A DNA stretch of 64,000 bases from Candidatus Wallbacteria bacterium. GTDB taxonomy: Bacteria > Muiribacteriota > JAQTZZ01. The notes beneath the pieces were generated by a model, which did not search any database, was not told the DNA's origin, and saw only the letters and a list, made by a program, of their open reading frames with translations. How positions within the stretch are numbered: the stretch's first letter is position 1; every line of letters starts with the position of its first letter. A program made the translations under genes and the position numbers. Shown here in pieces: positions 47,338 through 55,810 of this stretch. The stretch is from assembly GCA_028687545.1 (NCBI GenBank), contig JAQTZZ010000004.1, forward strand, positions 1-64,000, in the 5' to 3' direction.

Positions 47338-48111
47338 TTACTTCCAGACCTTCCAGGGTGCCTGGTTTTTCTGCCAGAGCTCTTCCAGGTGTACTTTATC
47401 CCGCAGTGTATCCATCGGCTGCCAGAACCCTGTATGCTGATAGGCGGACAGCTGGCCGTCAGCAGCCAGCCGTTCCAGCGGGTCCCTTTCCCAGACAGAC
47501 AGATCGCCTTCGATATAGCGGAAAATATCCTGGTTTAAAACAAAAAAGCCGCCATTGATCCAGCTTCCATCACCCAGGGGCTTTTCCTTGAAACTGGTTA
47601 TTTTATGCTGATTGATGGAGATTGAACCGAATCTGCCTGGAGGCTGCACTGAGGTCAGCGTGGCTGCAGTGCCCTGCTGTTTATGGAATTTCACCAGCTT
47701 GTCGATCTCGATATTCGCAACACCATCGCCGTAAGTGAAGCAGAAGCAGTCTTCATTTTTCAGATACTTCTGCACCCGTTTCAACCTCCCGCCTGTGTTC
47801 GTATTTTCCCCTGTATCGACCAGCGTGACCCGCCAGTCTTCAGAGTTGTTCTGATGCACTTCCACCTGGTCGGATTTCATGTCGAATGTCACGTCAGACA
47901 TGTGCAGGCGGTAGTTGGCGAAATATTCCTTGATCAGATAGCCTTTGTATCCGCAGCAGATGATGAAGTCATTGATGCCGTAAAAGCCATAGATTTTCAG
48001 GATATGCCAGAGGATCGGCCTGTCCCCGATTTCGATCATCGGCTTGGGTTTGAGATGCGATTCCTCGCTGATTCTTGTGCCCAGTCCGCCTGCCAGGATG
48101 ACTGCTTTCAT
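47338..48111 (-). CDS. rfbF: Glucose-1-phosphate cytidylyltransferase
   Basis: A 257-residue enzyme: MKAVILAGGLGTRISEESHL, KPMIEIGDRPILWHILKIY, FCFTYGDGVANI, FQYxGFWQPMDTLRD-type end (HTGFWQPMDTLRDKVHLEEL). Length and motifs are those of RfbF/DdhA, which makes CDP-glucose. I chose ATG 48111 because AGGAG precedes it. It is the first gene of the long minus-strand glycan operon. The expected partner CDP-glucose 4,6-dehydratase (RfbG) is not in the window. Confidence 0.9.
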   Translation of the reverse strand: MKAVILAGGLGTRISEESHLKPKPMIEIGDRPILWHILKIYGFYGINDFIICCGYKGYLIKEYFANYRLHMSDVTFDMKSDQVEVHQNNSEDWRVTLVDTGENTNTGGRLKRVQKYLKNEDCFCFTYGDGVANIEIDKLVKFHKQQGTAATLTSVQPPGRFGSISINQHKITSFKEKPLGDGSWINGGFFVLNQDIFRYIEGDLSVWERDPLERLAADGQLSAYQHTGFWQPMDTLRDKVHLEELWQKNQAPWKVWK

Positions 48112-48153
48112 TTGAATAAATCTCCTAATTTTCAACTTGTCAGTAGAGTTTTT

Positions 48154-48182
48154 ATGATATCAGGGAGTGTTGGTTCTTTCAA
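48154..48182 (-). promoter_or_regulatory. Probable sigma-70 promoter of the rfbF-led glycan operon
   Basis: On the minus strand TTGAAA (48177-48182) and TATCAT (48154-48159) are separated by exactly 17 bases. The expected transcript starts about 35 bases before the rfbF ATG. No other strong promoter was seen in the divergent 48112-48278 gap. Confidence 0.55.
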
Positions 48183-48278
48183 CCCGGCGTTTCAGAGGGC
48201 CACCCCACAAGGGGCTGAGAGATCGGCCAGGAACATTTACCGAAACCATGATTCAAATTAAAGCTGAAATCGGATACA

Positions 48279-49325
48279 ATGATGCACATGAATCAAAACC
48301 TGGCGGCAATGATCGAAAACCTGGGCACTGACTCCCTGACAGTCTTCGCCTTTGCCCTGCTTTTCAATGCTGTGCTGATCCCGTTTCTGATCCTGCTTTC
48401 CAATAAAATGGGCCTGTTCGACCAGCCTGAATTCAGGAAAATCCACAAGCATCCTATCCCGCGCATGGGCGGCCTGGGAATTTTCACCACTTTTTTCATC
48501 ATCTCCCTGATGTTCCTGCCCTCGCTTTTCACCAAACACTACCTGTTCCTGACCCTGATGTTCTTTCTGATCGGTTTCAGCGATGACCTGCACACCATCA
48601 ATTACAAGACCAGGCTCGGCCTGACTATTGTCAGCTCCCTTTTGTTCATAGTGATTTTCAAGGTCTGGATCAGCCATGTCGGCATCTTCCTGCCGGTCCT
48701 GATCGCAATCCCGTTCACTGTCTTTGCCATCTCAGGCTTTATCAATGCCTTCAACATGATCGACGGCCTGAATGGCCTCTCCTCAGGAGTAGCCCTGATT
48801 TCATTCGGATCACTTTTCTACCTGAGCAGCCTGACCCATGAAACCCTGTTCCAGACCATGCTCGCCATCATCGCAGGCGCCACACTGTCTTTTTTCCTGA
48901 TCAATTTTTTTTTGGGCAGCATCTTTATCGGAGACGGAGGCACCTATTCGCTGGGCTTCCTGATCGTGACCTTCTCGATCTTCTTCGGTTTCTATCACCC
49001 GGAAATCTCTTCCTGGTGCTATATCCTGATCAACATCTATCCTGTCTATGAAATCCTGCTCACTATCTTCAGGCGGCGGGCCAAGGGCAGAAAGCCGTTC
49101 CTGCCCGACAAGGTGCATTTCCATCATCTTCTTTTAAAACATTTCAAGAACCAGAAGCAGACCACTGCCTGCATCCTGTTCTGGGAATTCAGCTTTGCGC
49201 TGTTCGCCTGCACTTTTTATTACAGCACAACTATCCTGTTCACAAGCTTCCTGTTTTTCTTACTAGTCTATTATTTCCTGTACAGGTTTCTGCTGCGGAA
49301 AGCCGGGAATTTCAATGGGATTTAG
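48279..49325 (+). CDS. WecA/MraY-family undecaprenyl-phosphate sugar-1-phosphate transferase
   Basis: A 348-residue membrane protein with about ten helices and the family signatures: IPRMGGLGIFTTFFI, GFSDDLHTINYKTRL (catalytic aspartates), AFNMIDGLNGLSSG, FFLGSIFIGDGGTYSLGF and the histidine-rich loop VHFHHLLLKH. It starts glycan assembly by moving GlcNAc-1-phosphate or a similar sugar phosphate to undecaprenyl phosphate. The exact start among several ATGs near 48279-48288 is unclear because no strong ribosome-binding site is seen. Confidence 0.88.
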   Translation: MMHMNQNLAAMIENLGTDSLTVFAFALLFNAVLIPFLILLSNKMGLFDQPEFRKIHKHPIPRMGGLGIFTTFFIISLMFLPSLFTKHYLFLTLMFFLIGFSDDLHTINYKTRLGLTIVSSLLFIVIFKVWISHVGIFLPVLIAIPFTVFAISGFINAFNMIDGLNGLSSGVALISFGSLFYLSSLTHETLFQTMLAIIAGATLSFFLINFFLGSIFIGDGGTYSLGFLIVTFSIFFGFYHPEISSWCYILINIYPVYEILLTIFRRRAKGRKPFLPDKVHFHHLLLKHFKNQKQTTACILFWEFSFALFACTFYYSTTILFTSFLFFLLVYYFLYRFLLRKAGNFNGI

Positions 49326-49330
49326 GAAAG

Positions 49331-49423
49331 TGAATAGTGAATGGCGGATGGTGAATAGTGAATGGTGATTGGAAAAGATTTTCTTTACTATTCACTAATC
49401 ACCAATCACTAATCACCAGTCAC
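49331..49423. repeat. Inverted arrays of a 7-bp repeat (heptamer hairpin element)
   Basis: Six tandem heptamers of the TGAATRG type run from 49331 to 49372, then a 16-base spacer, then five complementary heptamers (TATTCAC, TAATCAC, CAATCAC, TAATCAC, CAGTCAC) from 49389 to 49423. The arms can fold into a long imperfect hairpin. It starts 5 bases after the wecA-like stop codon and ends shortly before the next gene. Related arrays occur at 54039 and inside fcl. Confidence 0.8.
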
Positions 49424-49444
49424 TGACATTTTGAAAGAGGTTCT

Positions 49445-50743
49445 ATGACTAAACTTCTAAAAAAGATTTCCAATAAGCAAGCTAAAATTGGCATTGTGGG
49501 CCTGGGATACGTCGGCCTGCCCCTGGCCTGCGAATTCGCTGCAGCCGGATTCCAGGTGCTGGGAGTGGACATCAGCCACGAAAAAATCGCTTCGCTGAAA
49601 AAGAAGGTCTCATATGTGCTGGATGTTCCGACTGTACGGCTGAAAAAATTGATAGATACAGGCAGGATGGAATTTTCGAGCGATTATTCCTTGCTCAGGA
49701 AAGCTGACTGCATCTCGATTGCAGTGCCTACACCTTTACGCAAAACCAAGGAACCTGATGTCTCGTATATTGTGAATTCAATGGCTGAAATCAGGAAGAT
49801 CCTGCATAAAGGGATGCTGATTGTGCTGGAAAGCACCACTTATCCTGGCACTACCAGGGAGCTGGTAGCCCAGGTAATTGAAAAGTCAGGCTTCAAGGTG
49901 GGAACCGAGATCCTGGTGGCTTTTTCGCCTGAGCGGGTGGACCCGGGTAATCCGAAATATCATACAAAAAATACGCCCAAAGTGATCGGCGGCATCACAG
50001 CTGCCTGCACTGAAGCAGCCTGTCAGCTCTATTCCTCAGTGATAGACACTGTTGTGAAAGTCGATTCCGCAGAGGAAGCCGAAATGGTGAAGCTGCTGGA
50101 GAATACGTACAGGGCAGTGAACATTGCTCTGGTGAACGAGATGGCACTGATGTGCGACAGAATGGGGATCAACATCTGGAACGTGATTTCTGCGGCAGCC
50201 ACCAAGCCTTTCGGATTCATGAGCTTTTATCCTGGCCCGGGCATTGGCGGCCACTGCATACCGCTTGATCCGACATATCTTTCCTGGAAAGCCAAGATGT
50301 TCGATTTTTACAACAGATTCATAGAGCTGGCCACTGATATCAACGGCAATATGCCGCGCTTTGTGCTGCAGAAACTTGCCAGAATCATGAACAGGGAAAA
50401 AATCCTTTTGAATGGTTCGAAAATACTGCTGCTTGGCGTGGCCTACAAGCCGGACATTAATGACCTGCGGGAGTCTCCTGCGCTGGAAGTTTACAGGCTG
50501 CTGAGAGATGTGCAGGCGAGTGTGGATTATTTTGATCCATATGTGAAGACAATCAGGGAAGGCGGTAAAATCATCAAGAGCATCCAGCTGACTGCGGCAG
50601 CGATCTCGAAATATGATGCAGTGATAGTGACTACCAGACACAGGGAGCTGGATTACGAGCTGGTTCTGAAGCATGCCGGCCTGATTTTCGACACCAGGGA
50701 TGCCTATCACGGGATTCAGGACAAAAAAATACACAGGCTGTGA
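49445..50743 (+). CDS. wbpA: UDP-N-acetyl-D-glucosamine 6-dehydrogenase
   Basis: A 432-residue nucleotide-sugar dehydrogenase: GIVGLGYVGLPLACEFAAAG, ESTTYPGTTRE, ENTYRAVNIALVNEMALM and the catalytic loop PGPGIGGHCIPLDP with its cysteine intact. The GHCIP form and NTYRAVN stretch are typical of WbpA/WecC/TviB rather than UDP-glucose dehydrogenase. It oxidises UDP-GlcNAc to UDP-GlcNAcA, feeding the epimerase directly downstream and possibly the WlbA-like enzyme at 21072. Confidence 0.88.
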   Translation: MTKLLKKISNKQAKIGIVGLGYVGLPLACEFAAAGFQVLGVDISHEKIASLKKKVSYVLDVPTVRLKKLIDTGRMEFSSDYSLLRKADCISIAVPTPLRKTKEPDVSYIVNSMAEIRKILHKGMLIVLESTTYPGTTRELVAQVIEKSGFKVGTEILVAFSPERVDPGNPKYHTKNTPKVIGGITAACTEAACQLYSSVIDTVVKVDSAEEAEMVKLLENTYRAVNIALVNEMALMCDRMGINIWNVISAAATKPFGFMSFYPGPGIGGHCIPLDPTYLSWKAKMFDFYNRFIELATDINGNMPRFVLQKLARIMNREKILLNGSKILLLGVAYKPDINDLRESPALEVYRLLRDVQASVDYFDPYVKTIREGGKIIKSIQLTAAAISKYDAVIVTTRHRELDYELVLKHAGLIFDTRDAYHGIQDKKIHRL

Positions 50744-50771
50744 ACACTATTCACTTGCCAAGGGAGTACCA

Positions 50772-51734
50772 ATGATCCTTCTGACAGGCGCTGCAGGCTT
50801 TATCGGAAATGTTGTGGCTGATCAGATGCTGACCCAGGGCCGCGATGTGCTCGGCCTGGATAATCTGAATGACTATTATGATGTCAGGATCAAAAATTGG
50901 CGCTGCCAGCAGCTTGAAAAGCGGAAAAATTATAGATTCAAGCGCCTGGATATTGAAAACTATCAGGAGCTGGAAAAGATTTTTCAGGACAACAGATTCG
51001 AAGCTGTGATCAACCTGGCTGCCAGAGCCGGAGTGCGTTACAGCATGGAAAACCCTTTTGTCTACATGACCACGAATGCGGACGGGACGCTGAATCTCCT
51101 GGAATTATGCAGGAAATACAAGGTGCCAAAATTCGTGCTTGCTTCCACTTCCTCGCTGTATGCGGGGCAGCCGATGCCTTTCGCGGAAACGCTTCCTGTG
51201 AACACGCCGATCTCTCCTTATGCAGCTACCAAAAAAGCCGCAGAAGCCATCTGCTATTCCTACCACTATCTCTACGGCATTGACGTCTCGATCCCCAGGT
51301 ATTTTACAGTCTATGGCCCTGCAGGCAGGCCAGACATGAGCATTTTCCGCTTCAGCTGGTGGGCTCTGCACGACAAAAAAATCGAAGTGTTCGGCGATGG
51401 GACACAGACCAGGGATTTCACTTATGTGACAGACATTGCCAGGGGAACTGTCGCTGCCTTGAAAAACGTGGGCTATGAAGTGATCAATCTGGGCAACAAT
51501 CACCCGCAGCAGCTGAATTATCTGATTGAACTGATCGCAAAGGAAACAGGCAGAAAAATGGACAGGAACAGCGCTGATTTTCACAAGGCTGACCTGACTG
51601 CCACCTGCGCAAACATTGAGAAAGCCGGCAGATTGTTGAATTGGAAACCTGAGGTTTCACTCCAGGAAGGCGTAGCCAGGACTGTTAAATGGATGAAAGA
51701 CAACTGGGACTGGGTGAAAGATTTAAAGATCTGA
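50772..51734 (+). CDS. UDP-uronate 4-epimerase-like extended SDR
   Basis: About 320 residues from ATG 50772, with a GGGAG ribosome-binding site; a longer frame from 50700 would overlap the upstream gene. Motifs: ILLTGAAGFIGNVVADQML, LAARAGVRYSMENPF, ASTSSLYAG, catalytic YAATK and RYFTVYGPAGRPDMSIFRF. The GRPDM stretch is typical of UDP-glucuronate 4-epimerases. Directly after a UDP-GlcNAc 6-dehydrogenase, it may make UDP-GalNAcA. Its 3' 161 bp are duplicated at 54096-54256. Confidence 0.83.
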   Translation: MILLTGAAGFIGNVVADQMLTQGRDVLGLDNLNDYYDVRIKNWRCQQLEKRKNYRFKRLDIENYQELEKIFQDNRFEAVINLAARAGVRYSMENPFVYMTTNADGTLNLLELCRKYKVPKFVLASTSSLYAGQPMPFAETLPVNTPISPYAATKKAAEAICYSYHYLYGIDVSIPRYFTVYGPAGRPDMSIFRFSWWALHDKKIEVFGDGTQTRDFTYVTDIARGTVAALKNVGYEVINLGNNHPQQLNYLIELIAKETGRKMDRNSADFHKADLTATCANIEKAGRLLNWKPEVSLQEGVARTVKWMKDNWDWVKDLKI

Positions 51735-51745
51735 TTCACTTCCTC

Positions 51746-51774
51746 TTGAGATCTGAACCCTTTTAGGTTAAGAT
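51746..51774 (+). promoter_or_regulatory. Possible sigma-70 promoter for gmd-fcl
   Basis: TTGAGA (51746-51751) and TAAGAT (51769-51774) are separated by 17 bases. The expected start lies about 30 bases upstream of the gmd ATG at 51811. The element sits just after the epimerase stop codon. Confidence 0.45.
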
Positions 51775-51810
51775 ACTTCACATTACAGAATCTTTACTGA
51801 TGGAGCAGAC

Positions 51811-52968
51811 ATGAAAAAAGCGCTGATTACCGGTATTACTGGGCAGGATGGGGCATATCTGGCTGAACTGCTGCTTGACAAGGGATATGTTGTGCATGGA
51901 GTCAAGCGCAGATCATCCTCGTTCAATACCCAGAGAATCGACCATTTGTATCAGGACCCGCATGACAATAAAGTAAAATTCAAGCTGCATTACGGCGATC
52001 TGACAGACTCTACAGCCCTGATCAGGATCATCCAGGAAGTGCAACCTGATGAAATCTACAATCTGGCAGCCCAGAGCCATGTGCAGGTCTCATTCGACAA
52101 TCCCGAGTATACGGCAAATGCCGATGGGATAGGAACCTTGAGACTGCTGGAAGCGATCAGGATTTTGAAGCTTGAAAAGAAAACCAGATTCTATCAGGCA
52201 TCAACTAGTGAACTATACGGCAAAGTCCAGGAAACTCCGCAGACTGAAAAGACTCCGTTTTATCCCAGAAGCCCGTATGCTGCTGCCAAGATCTATGCCT
52301 ACTGGATTACTGTGAATTACAGGGAAGCTTATAACATCTTTGCCAGCAACGGCATACTCTTCAATCATGAATCCCCGATCAGAGGCGAGACTTTTGTCAC
52401 CAGGAAGATCACTATGGCTGCAGCCAGGATCGCGCTAGGGCTGCAGCAGAAACTGTATCTGGGCAACCTGGATTCCAAGCGCGACTGGGGCCATGCCAGG
52501 GATTTCGTGAAAGCGATGTGGCTGATCCTGCAGCAGAAGGAGCCTGACGATTTCGTGATCGCCACAGGCGAAACCAGGACTGTGCGCGAATTCGTGGAAA
52601 TCGCGTTCAAAAGACTCGGGATCGAGATCAGCTGGACCGGAAAAGGCGTGCAGGAAAAGGGAATCATCAAGAAAATTTCCGAACCTGAACTTCAGGAAGT
52701 GGCTGAAACAATCCATAAGGTATGTAAACAGCTGCCTCTGAAAAAAGGGCAGACCATTGTCGAGATCGACGAGCGCTATTTCAGGCCTACAGAAGTGGAT
52801 TTTCTGCTTGGAGATCCGTCAAAAGCCAAAAAGAAACTGAAATGGATACCTGAAACTACATTCGCGGATCTGGTGAATGAAATGGTATTGTCAGATCTTC
52901 TGGAAGCCTCCAAAGTATCTCATCTGAATCTGAGCGGCTTTAAGATAGGCCACAGATACGAGGTGTAA
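51811..52968 (+). CDS. gmd: GDP-mannose 4,6-dehydratase
   Basis: A 385-residue enzyme: [75 protein letters not shown], catalytic YAAAK, and [16 protein letters not shown]. It converts GDP-mannose (from manC) to GDP-4-keto-6-deoxymannose. The stop and next start share bases (TAATG), so gmd and fcl are coupled. The length is slightly above the usual ~370 because of a C-terminal extension of about 15 residues. Confidence 0.96.
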   Translation: MKKALITGITGQDGAYLAELLLDKGYVVHGVKRRSSSFNTQRIDHLYQDPHDNKVKFKLHYGDLTDSTALIRIIQEVQPDEIYNLAAQSHVQVSFDNPEYTANADGIGTLRLLEAIRILKLEKKTRFYQASTSELYGKVQETPQTEKTPFYPRSPYAAAKIYAYWITVNYREAYNIFASNGILFNHESPIRGETFVTRKITMAAARIALGLQQKLYLGNLDSKRDWGHARDFVKAMWLILQQKEPDDFVIATGETRTVREFVEIAFKRLGIEISWTGKGVQEKGIIKKISEPELQEVAETIHKVCKQLPLKKGQTIVEIDERYFRPTEVDFLLGDPSKAKKKLKWIPETTFADLVNEMVLSDLLEASKVSHLNLSGFKIGHRYEV

Positions 52969-54041
52969 TGTTGGAAAAAGCTGCGAAAATTTACATAGCC
53001 GGACATGATGGCTTAGTAGGCAGCGCCTTTGTCAGGAAATTGAAAGAACAGGGCTACGAAAATCTGATTTTCGCGCATTACACTGAAGTGGATCTCAGAA
53101 GACAGGAAGACACTGAGCGTTTTTTTGAAAAACACAAACCTGAATATGTATTCCTGGCAGCAGCCAAAGTCGGCGGGATTCTAGCCAACAACACCTATAA
53201 GGCAGAATTCATTTACGACAATCTGATGATTGCCACAAATGTGATCCACAGTTCCTATAAATTCGGAGTGAAGAAGCTTTTGAATCTGGGTTCTTCCTGC
53301 ATTTACCCCAAGCTCGCGCCTCAGCCGCTCAAGGAAGAATACCTGCTCACCGGCCCGCTGGAACCGACCAATGAGCCCTATGCGATTGCCAAGATCGCTG
53401 CGATCAAGCTCTGCCGCTATTACAACGAGCAATACGGCACAAATTTCATCTCAGTGATGCCTACCAACATGTATGGCCCGCACGACAACTTCAATCTGGA
53501 AACTTCGCATGTCCTGCCAGCCATGCTGCGCAAGTTCCAGCTGGCAAAACTGCTCTCTGAAGAAAAATATGATGCTGTGATTTCAGACTTGAAAAAATAC
53601 GGCAATTTCCCGGCAGATTTGTCCACCGCTCTTTCCAATCACCATTCACTAACCACCAGTCACTTATCCCGTTTCGGCATCTACCCAGACCATGTCTCAC
53701 TCTGGGGTTCAGGAACGCCATACCGTGAATTCCTGCATGTGGATGACATGGTTGATGCCTGCCTGATGCTGATGGAAAAATTCAGCTGCCAGGAAATCGG
53801 AGAACTGATCAATATCGGAACAGGAGAAGACACGACCATCAAGGATCTGGCGGAATTGATCAGAGGGATTGTAGGATTTAATGGTGAAATCAGATGGGAT
53901 TCATCCAAGCCTGACGGCACGCCCAAGAAACAGCAGGATGTATCCAGGCTGAACGGTCTGAAATGGAAAGCAAAAATTGACATCAAGGAAGGAATCAAAA
54001 AATACTATCAGTGGTATTTGAATAATTGCATAGGAAAGTGA
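52968..54041 (+). CDS. fcl: GDP-L-fucose synthase with an in-frame repeat-derived insertion
   Basis: A 357-residue enzyme, longer than the ~310-325 usual for the family. Motifs: IYIAGHDGLVGSAFVRKL, AAAKVGGILANN, LGSSCIYPKLAPQP, catalytic Y138/K142 in YAIAK, and WGSGTPYREFLHVDDMVDA. Between MLRKFQLAKLL (ending ~196) and HVSLWGSGT (~242) lies an extra segment whose codons 223-233 are heptamer repeats (53636-53663). The stop codon itself is formed by the first heptamer of the downstream array. It makes GDP-L-fucose, the donor for the GT11 enzyme at 34213. Confidence 0.93.
   Translation: MLEKAAKIYIAGHDGLVGSAFVRKLKEQGYENLIFAHYTEVDLRRQEDTERFFEKHKPEYVFLAAAKVGGILANNTYKAEFIYDNLMIATNVIHSSYKFGVKKLLNLGSSCIYPKLAPQPLKEEYLLTGPLEPTNEPYAIAKIAAIKLCRYYNEQYGTNFISVMPTNMYGPHDNFNLETSHVLPAMLRKFQLAKLLSEEKYDAVISDLKKYGNFPADLSTALSNHHSLTTSHLSRFGIYPDHVSLWGSGTPYREFLHVDDMVDACLMLMEKFSCQEIGELINIGTGEDTTIKDLAELIRGIVGFNGEIRWDSSKPDGTPKKQQDVSRLNGLKWKAKIDIKEGIKKYYQWYLNNCIGK
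53636..53663. repeat. Heptamer repeats inside the fcl coding region
   Basis: Four consecutive 7-bp units (CAATCAC, CATTCAC, TAACCAC, CAGTCAC) match the right arm of the array at 49389-49423. They are read in frame as part of the extra loop of the fucose synthase (SNHHSLTTSH). Confidence 0.75.
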
Positions 54042-54094
54042 ATGGTGAATAGCGGATAGCGGATGGTGAATAGTGAATGGTGAATGGCGGATGT
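54039..54094. repeat. Tandem heptamer array after fcl
   Basis: Eight 7-bp units of the TGAATGG, TGAATAG and CGGATGG types run from the fcl stop codon to the start of the truncated epimerase copy. They match the left arm at 49331-49372; both arrays are preceded by GGAAAG. No complementary right arm is present here, so this may be half of a hairpin element left by a rearrangement. Confidence 0.8.
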
Positions 54095-54095
54095 T

Positions 54096-54256
54096 CTGAT
54101 TTTCACAAGGCTGATCTGACTGCCACTTGCGCGAATATAGATAAAGCAGGCAGGCTGCTGGGCTGGAAACCCGAGATTTCACTCCAGGAAGGCGTGGCCA
54201 GGACAGTAAAATGGATGAAAGACAACTGGGACTGGGTCAAAGCTTTGAAAATCTGA
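54096..54256 (+). pseudogene. Truncated duplicate of the uronate epimerase 3' end
   Basis: These 161 bp match 51574-51734 with no gaps and about 86% identity counted by eye, including the stop codon. Most differences fall at third codon positions, so the source gene was under protein-level selection before truncation. The encoded end is DFHKADLTATCANIDKAGRL followed by the family C-terminus. There is no start codon or 5' part; homology begins two bases after the heptamer array, marking the breakpoint. Confidence 0.88.
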
Positions 54257-54264
54257 TATTTACC

Positions 54265-54293
54265 TTGTAAATTGTCCTGAATAAGAATATAAT
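54265..54293 (+). promoter_or_regulatory. Sigma-70-type promoter for the DUF4143 ATPase gene
   Basis: TTGTAA (54265-54270) and a perfect TATAAT (54288-54293) are separated by exactly 17 bases. The expected start is near 54300, about 37 bases before the ATG at 54337. A second TATAAT at 54301-54306 lacks a well-spaced -35. Confidence 0.6.
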
Positions 54294-54336
54294 TGCCTTG
54301 TATAATGTCCATAAAAAGGATATTAATGGGGGCAAT

Positions 54337-55716
54337 ATGTACAGAAAAGCTTTGGAATATCTGCTGGAATGGAAGAAGCGCGGGAGCAGGAAACCGCTCG
54401 TGATCAGAGGTGCCAGGCAGGTGGGGAAGACCTACCTGGTGCGCGAACTGGGGAAAAAGTTCGCCAGTATCCTGGAAATCAATTTTGACAGGAATCCGGA
54501 AAAGGCTGAACTCTTTGCATCAAGGGACGCGGCCAAGATCGTTAGGCTCCTGGAAGTGGATGCAAACGCAGAGGTCATTCCAGGTAAAACGCTGATTTTT
54601 CTCGATGAGATTCAGGCTGTGCCTGATCTGCTGCCTGTTTTACGGTACTTCCATGAGGAACTCCCTGAAATCCATCTGATAGCCGCAGGCTCATTGCTGG
54701 ATTTCGTGCTGTCTGACCATGATTTCCCGATGCCTGTCGGCAGGGTGGAATACCTGCATCTGGGTCCGCTGGATTTCGAGGAATTTCTGGCTGCCGTAGG
54801 TGAAGCCAGGCTGCTGGAATTTTTGCGTAACTATTCGCCTATTGAATCGATGCCTGCCCCTTTTCACGGCAAACTGCTTCAGCTGCTGAGGGATTTTTTT
54901 ATCGTGGGAGGCATGCCGTCAGGCATCAGGGCTTATCTTGATTCCGGAAAGATCACGGAAGCCAACAGGGAGCAGCAATCGATAATCCAGACCTTTGAGG
55001 ATGATTTCGGAAAATACTGCAGGCGCTGCGATCCGATTCTGCTGAGAAAGACCTTCCGCATGCTGCCAGCCCTGCTCGGTTGCAAGGTCAAATATTCGCG
55101 CATCGATCCCGGAGCAAAGGCCAAAGCAGTTTCAGACTGCATTCATCTGCTGGAGCTGGCGCGGATAGTCTTCAGGGTCAGCCACAGTTCGGGAAACGGC
55201 ATCCCGCTCGGCGCTGAAGCAGACAGCAGGGATTTCAAGCTGCTTTTTCTGGACATCGGCCTTGCAGTCAGCATGCTTGGCTTGAATTCCAGGGTTCTCA
55301 CAGGAAGCGAAAGCATCATGCTGATCAACAGCGGCGCAATTGCTGAGCAGTTCGTCGGACAACACCTCGCTTATTCAGGGGAAGCTTATGAAACTCCAGG
55401 GCTTCATTACTGGAACCGCGAGAAAAAAAGCTCTTCCGCGGAAGTGGATTTTCTGATCCAATCCGGGAACAAAGTGGTGCCTGTGGAAGTCAAGGCCGGC
55501 AAAACAGGCTCCCTGCGGTCTCTGCAGGTTTTCCTCCATGAGAAAAAAGCGGATTTCGCGGTCCGCTTCAATACTGACTTTCCCTCTACAGGTGAGTTCC
55601 GGACTTCGATCCCAGGCGCTGAACAGAGGTGTTACCGGCTCCTGTCACTGCCTCTTTACCTGATCTGCCAGGCGCAGAGGCTGATAGAGCGCGAGAATGC
55701 CACAGCCACTACCTGA
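54337..55716 (+). CDS. AAA ATPase with C-terminal DUF4143 nuclease-like domain
   Basis: About 459 residues from ATG 54337. The N-terminal AAA_14 domain has Walker A GARQVGKT (25-32) and Walker B TLIFLDEIQAVPD, followed by AAGSLLDFVL and GRVEYLHLGPLDFEEFL. The C-terminal DUF4143 part has a PD-(D/E)xK-like run (HYWNREKKSSSAEVDFLI, VVPVEVKAGKTGSLRS). These proteins are common, mobile and often sit with toxin-antitoxin genes; their function is not established. It has its own promoter and marks the start of the accessory island. Confidence 0.85.
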   Translation: MYRKALEYLLEWKKRGSRKPLVIRGARQVGKTYLVRELGKKFASILEINFDRNPEKAELFASRDAAKIVRLLEVDANAEVIPGKTLIFLDEIQAVPDLLPVLRYFHEELPEIHLIAAGSLLDFVLSDHDFPMPVGRVEYLHLGPLDFEEFLAAVGEARLLEFLRNYSPIESMPAPFHGKLLQLLRDFFIVGGMPSGIRAYLDSGKITEANREQQSIIQTFEDDFGKYCRRCDPILLRKTFRMLPALLGCKVKYSRIDPGAKAKAVSDCIHLLELARIVFRVSHSSGNGIPLGAEADSRDFKLLFLDIGLAVSMLGLNSRVLTGSESIMLINSGAIAEQFVGQHLAYSGEAYETPGLHYWNREKKSSSAEVDFLIQSGNKVVPVEVKAGKTGSLRSLQVFLHEKKADFAVRFNTDFPSTGEFRTSIPGAEQRCYRLLSLPLYLICQAQRLIERENATATT

Positions 55717-55810
55717 CCTCATTGTACATGCTTGTTGAGATGAAAATTCTGTATAAAAATGATAAAATTCAGATATTGATGATCTTTATCGAATGCAAAA
55801 GGAGCTGTTA

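Noticed and set aside
48203-48232. GGGGCTGAGA-containing stretch resembling part of a TPP riboswitch (THI box)
   Set aside because: Only the GGCTGAGA-like core is present. The conserved second half with GAACCTGAT is missing and the downstream gene is a sugar-phosphate transferase, not a thiamine gene.
49331-49423. Heptamer array considered as a CRISPR-like array
   Set aside because: Units are 7 bp with no spacers, the arms are inverted to each other, and no cas gene is present in the window.
54103-54312. Minus-strand open frame sharing sequence with another at 51581-51781
   Set aside because: The similarity only reflects the duplicated epimerase 3' end read in the antisense direction; neither has a ribosome-binding site or family features.
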